Shown in pieces: positions 63,744-64,000 of a DNA stretch of 64,000 bases. The translations under genes and the position numbers were made by a program. This stretch comes from Chloroflexota bacterium. Its GTDB lineage: Bacteria > Chloroflexota > UBA11872. Within the stretch, counting starts at the first letter, position 1. Every line of letters begins with the position of its first letter. The notes under the pieces are model-generated. The model did no database searches. It was given only the letters and a program-made list of their open reading frames with translations, and was not told the origin of the DNA. The stretch lies in the NCBI GenBank assembly GCA_022824865.1, contig JAJDZD010000055.1, positions 35,481 to 99,480 of the forward strand, read 5' to 3'.

Positions 63744-63772
63744 AGTGTACACCGCGTGGTTACGAACCGCAA
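63744..63772 (-). promoter_or_regulatory. Putative promoter of the leader repeat, copy 2
   Basis: Minus-strand hexamers TTGCGG (63772-63767) and TACACT (63749-63744) are 17 bases apart, in a 28-base block matching copy 1 at 1869-1896. They are weaker than in copy 1. A transcript would cross a C-rich leader and the palindrome before moeA. Confidence 0.4.
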
Positions 63773-63879
63773 GATCGGGTATGGGGCTGGGGTCTTGAGC
63801 ACCCAACCGAAACCTTTGAATAACCCTGAGGTGGTTGCCCGGAAGACCCCTCACCCCAACCCTCTCCCCTGTCCAGACC

Positions 63880-63918
63880 GGACACATGGTTTACAGACGT
63901 TCGGGGACATGGTTTACA
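63880..63918. mobile_element. Terminal repeats of an IS481-like element
   Basis: GGACACATGGTTTACA (63880-63895) and GGACATGGTTTACA (63905-63918) are two direct repeats, the second lacking CA. They lie directly outside the transposase stop codon, as expected for the end of an insertion sequence. The element extends beyond the window. Confidence 0.55.
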
Positions 63919-63921
63919 CAT

Positions 63922-64000
63922 TTAGGCGGGCTTCCGGAGGTCGATGGTGGCCAGCTGGTCGGTCATAAAGTGCAGGGTCCAGCAGCCGTCGGTGGGCGTG
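63922..64000 (-). CDS. IS481-like transposase, C-terminal end (partial)
   Basis: The last 26 codons of a minus-strand gene: TDGCWTLHFMTDQLATIDLR followed by KPA and a stop. The pattern DGxWxLxFxxxxLAxIDLR matches the end of DDE transposases of the IS481/integrase-core type, after the catalytic domain. The gene enters from beyond the right edge. The direct repeats at 63880-63918 just outside its stop support the assignment. Confidence 0.55.
   Translation of the reverse strand, partial: TPTDGCWTLHFMTDQLATIDLRKPA

Overview
The window is GC-rich, gene-dense bacterial chromosome. The gene set points to a Chloroflexota bacterium, possibly a SAR202/Dehalococcoidia-like or sponge-associated lineage. 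The pointers are two enolase-superfamily paralogues, several Gfo/Idh/MocA dehydrogenases, a creatininase-family enzyme, class II ribonucleotide reductase, RCC1-repeat and ankyrin-repeat surface lipoproteins with Pro/Thr linkers, and clustered YIP1-family membrane proteins. This placement is inference from gene content; the window has no rRNA or other taxonomic marker.

Layout. 1-2669: end of an SDR dehydrogenase, a DUF418 membrane protein behind a large repeat-type leader, and a DUF5069 protein. 2990-8302: an accessory island. Its core (about 3190-6900) is clearly poorer in GC than its surroundings and encodes a two-gene cassette, a metallophosphoesterase translationally coupled to an HSP90-like GHKL ATPase. 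Toxin-antitoxin genes follow (an orphan Phd antitoxin divergent from vapBC). 8433-16219: HIT hydrolase, two galactonate-dehydratase-like enolase paralogues around a DUF2283 gene, a heterodimeric ABC exporter, and a dehydrogenase. 16409-20437: a NYN-domain protein and the conserved tig-clpP-clpX group. 20617-26277: a giant RCC1-repeat lipoprotein-like protein, tRNA-Leu(UAG), Mn-type superoxide dismutase, and a SIMPL-domain protein. 26313-32912: dehydrogenase, Trk/Ktr potassium uptake pair, a small coupled ORF, and nrdJ. 32967-38193: four tandem ankyrin-repeat secreted or lipoproteins plus an ankyrin remnant. 38324-42088: hydrolase, sugar isomerase, double GNAT, a parS-like site, and a class IV aminotransferase. 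42106-48393: six tandem YIP1-like membrane genes in an alpha-beta, alpha-beta, alpha-beta order, separated by two identical-type duplication scars. 48580-63463: lactonase, pckA, creatininase-epimerase pair, DUF72, glycosyltransferase, RraA-like, proC, comEC, comEA and two fused or overlapping moeA genes. 63464-64000: a second copy of the leader repeat and the end of an IS481-like transposase.

Together the housekeeping part covers proteostasis, deoxynucleotide synthesis, potassium uptake, gluconeogenesis, competence and molybdenum cofactor insertion. The accessory part covers sugar-acid catabolism, surface repeat proteins and a probable conflict or stress island. The three most unusual observations are the HSP90-like/phosphoesterase cassette, the triplicated YIP1 pair with its reproducible breakpoint scars, and a two-copy mobile leader made of promoter, C-rich leader and perfect 25-28 bp hairpin in front of two unrelated genes.
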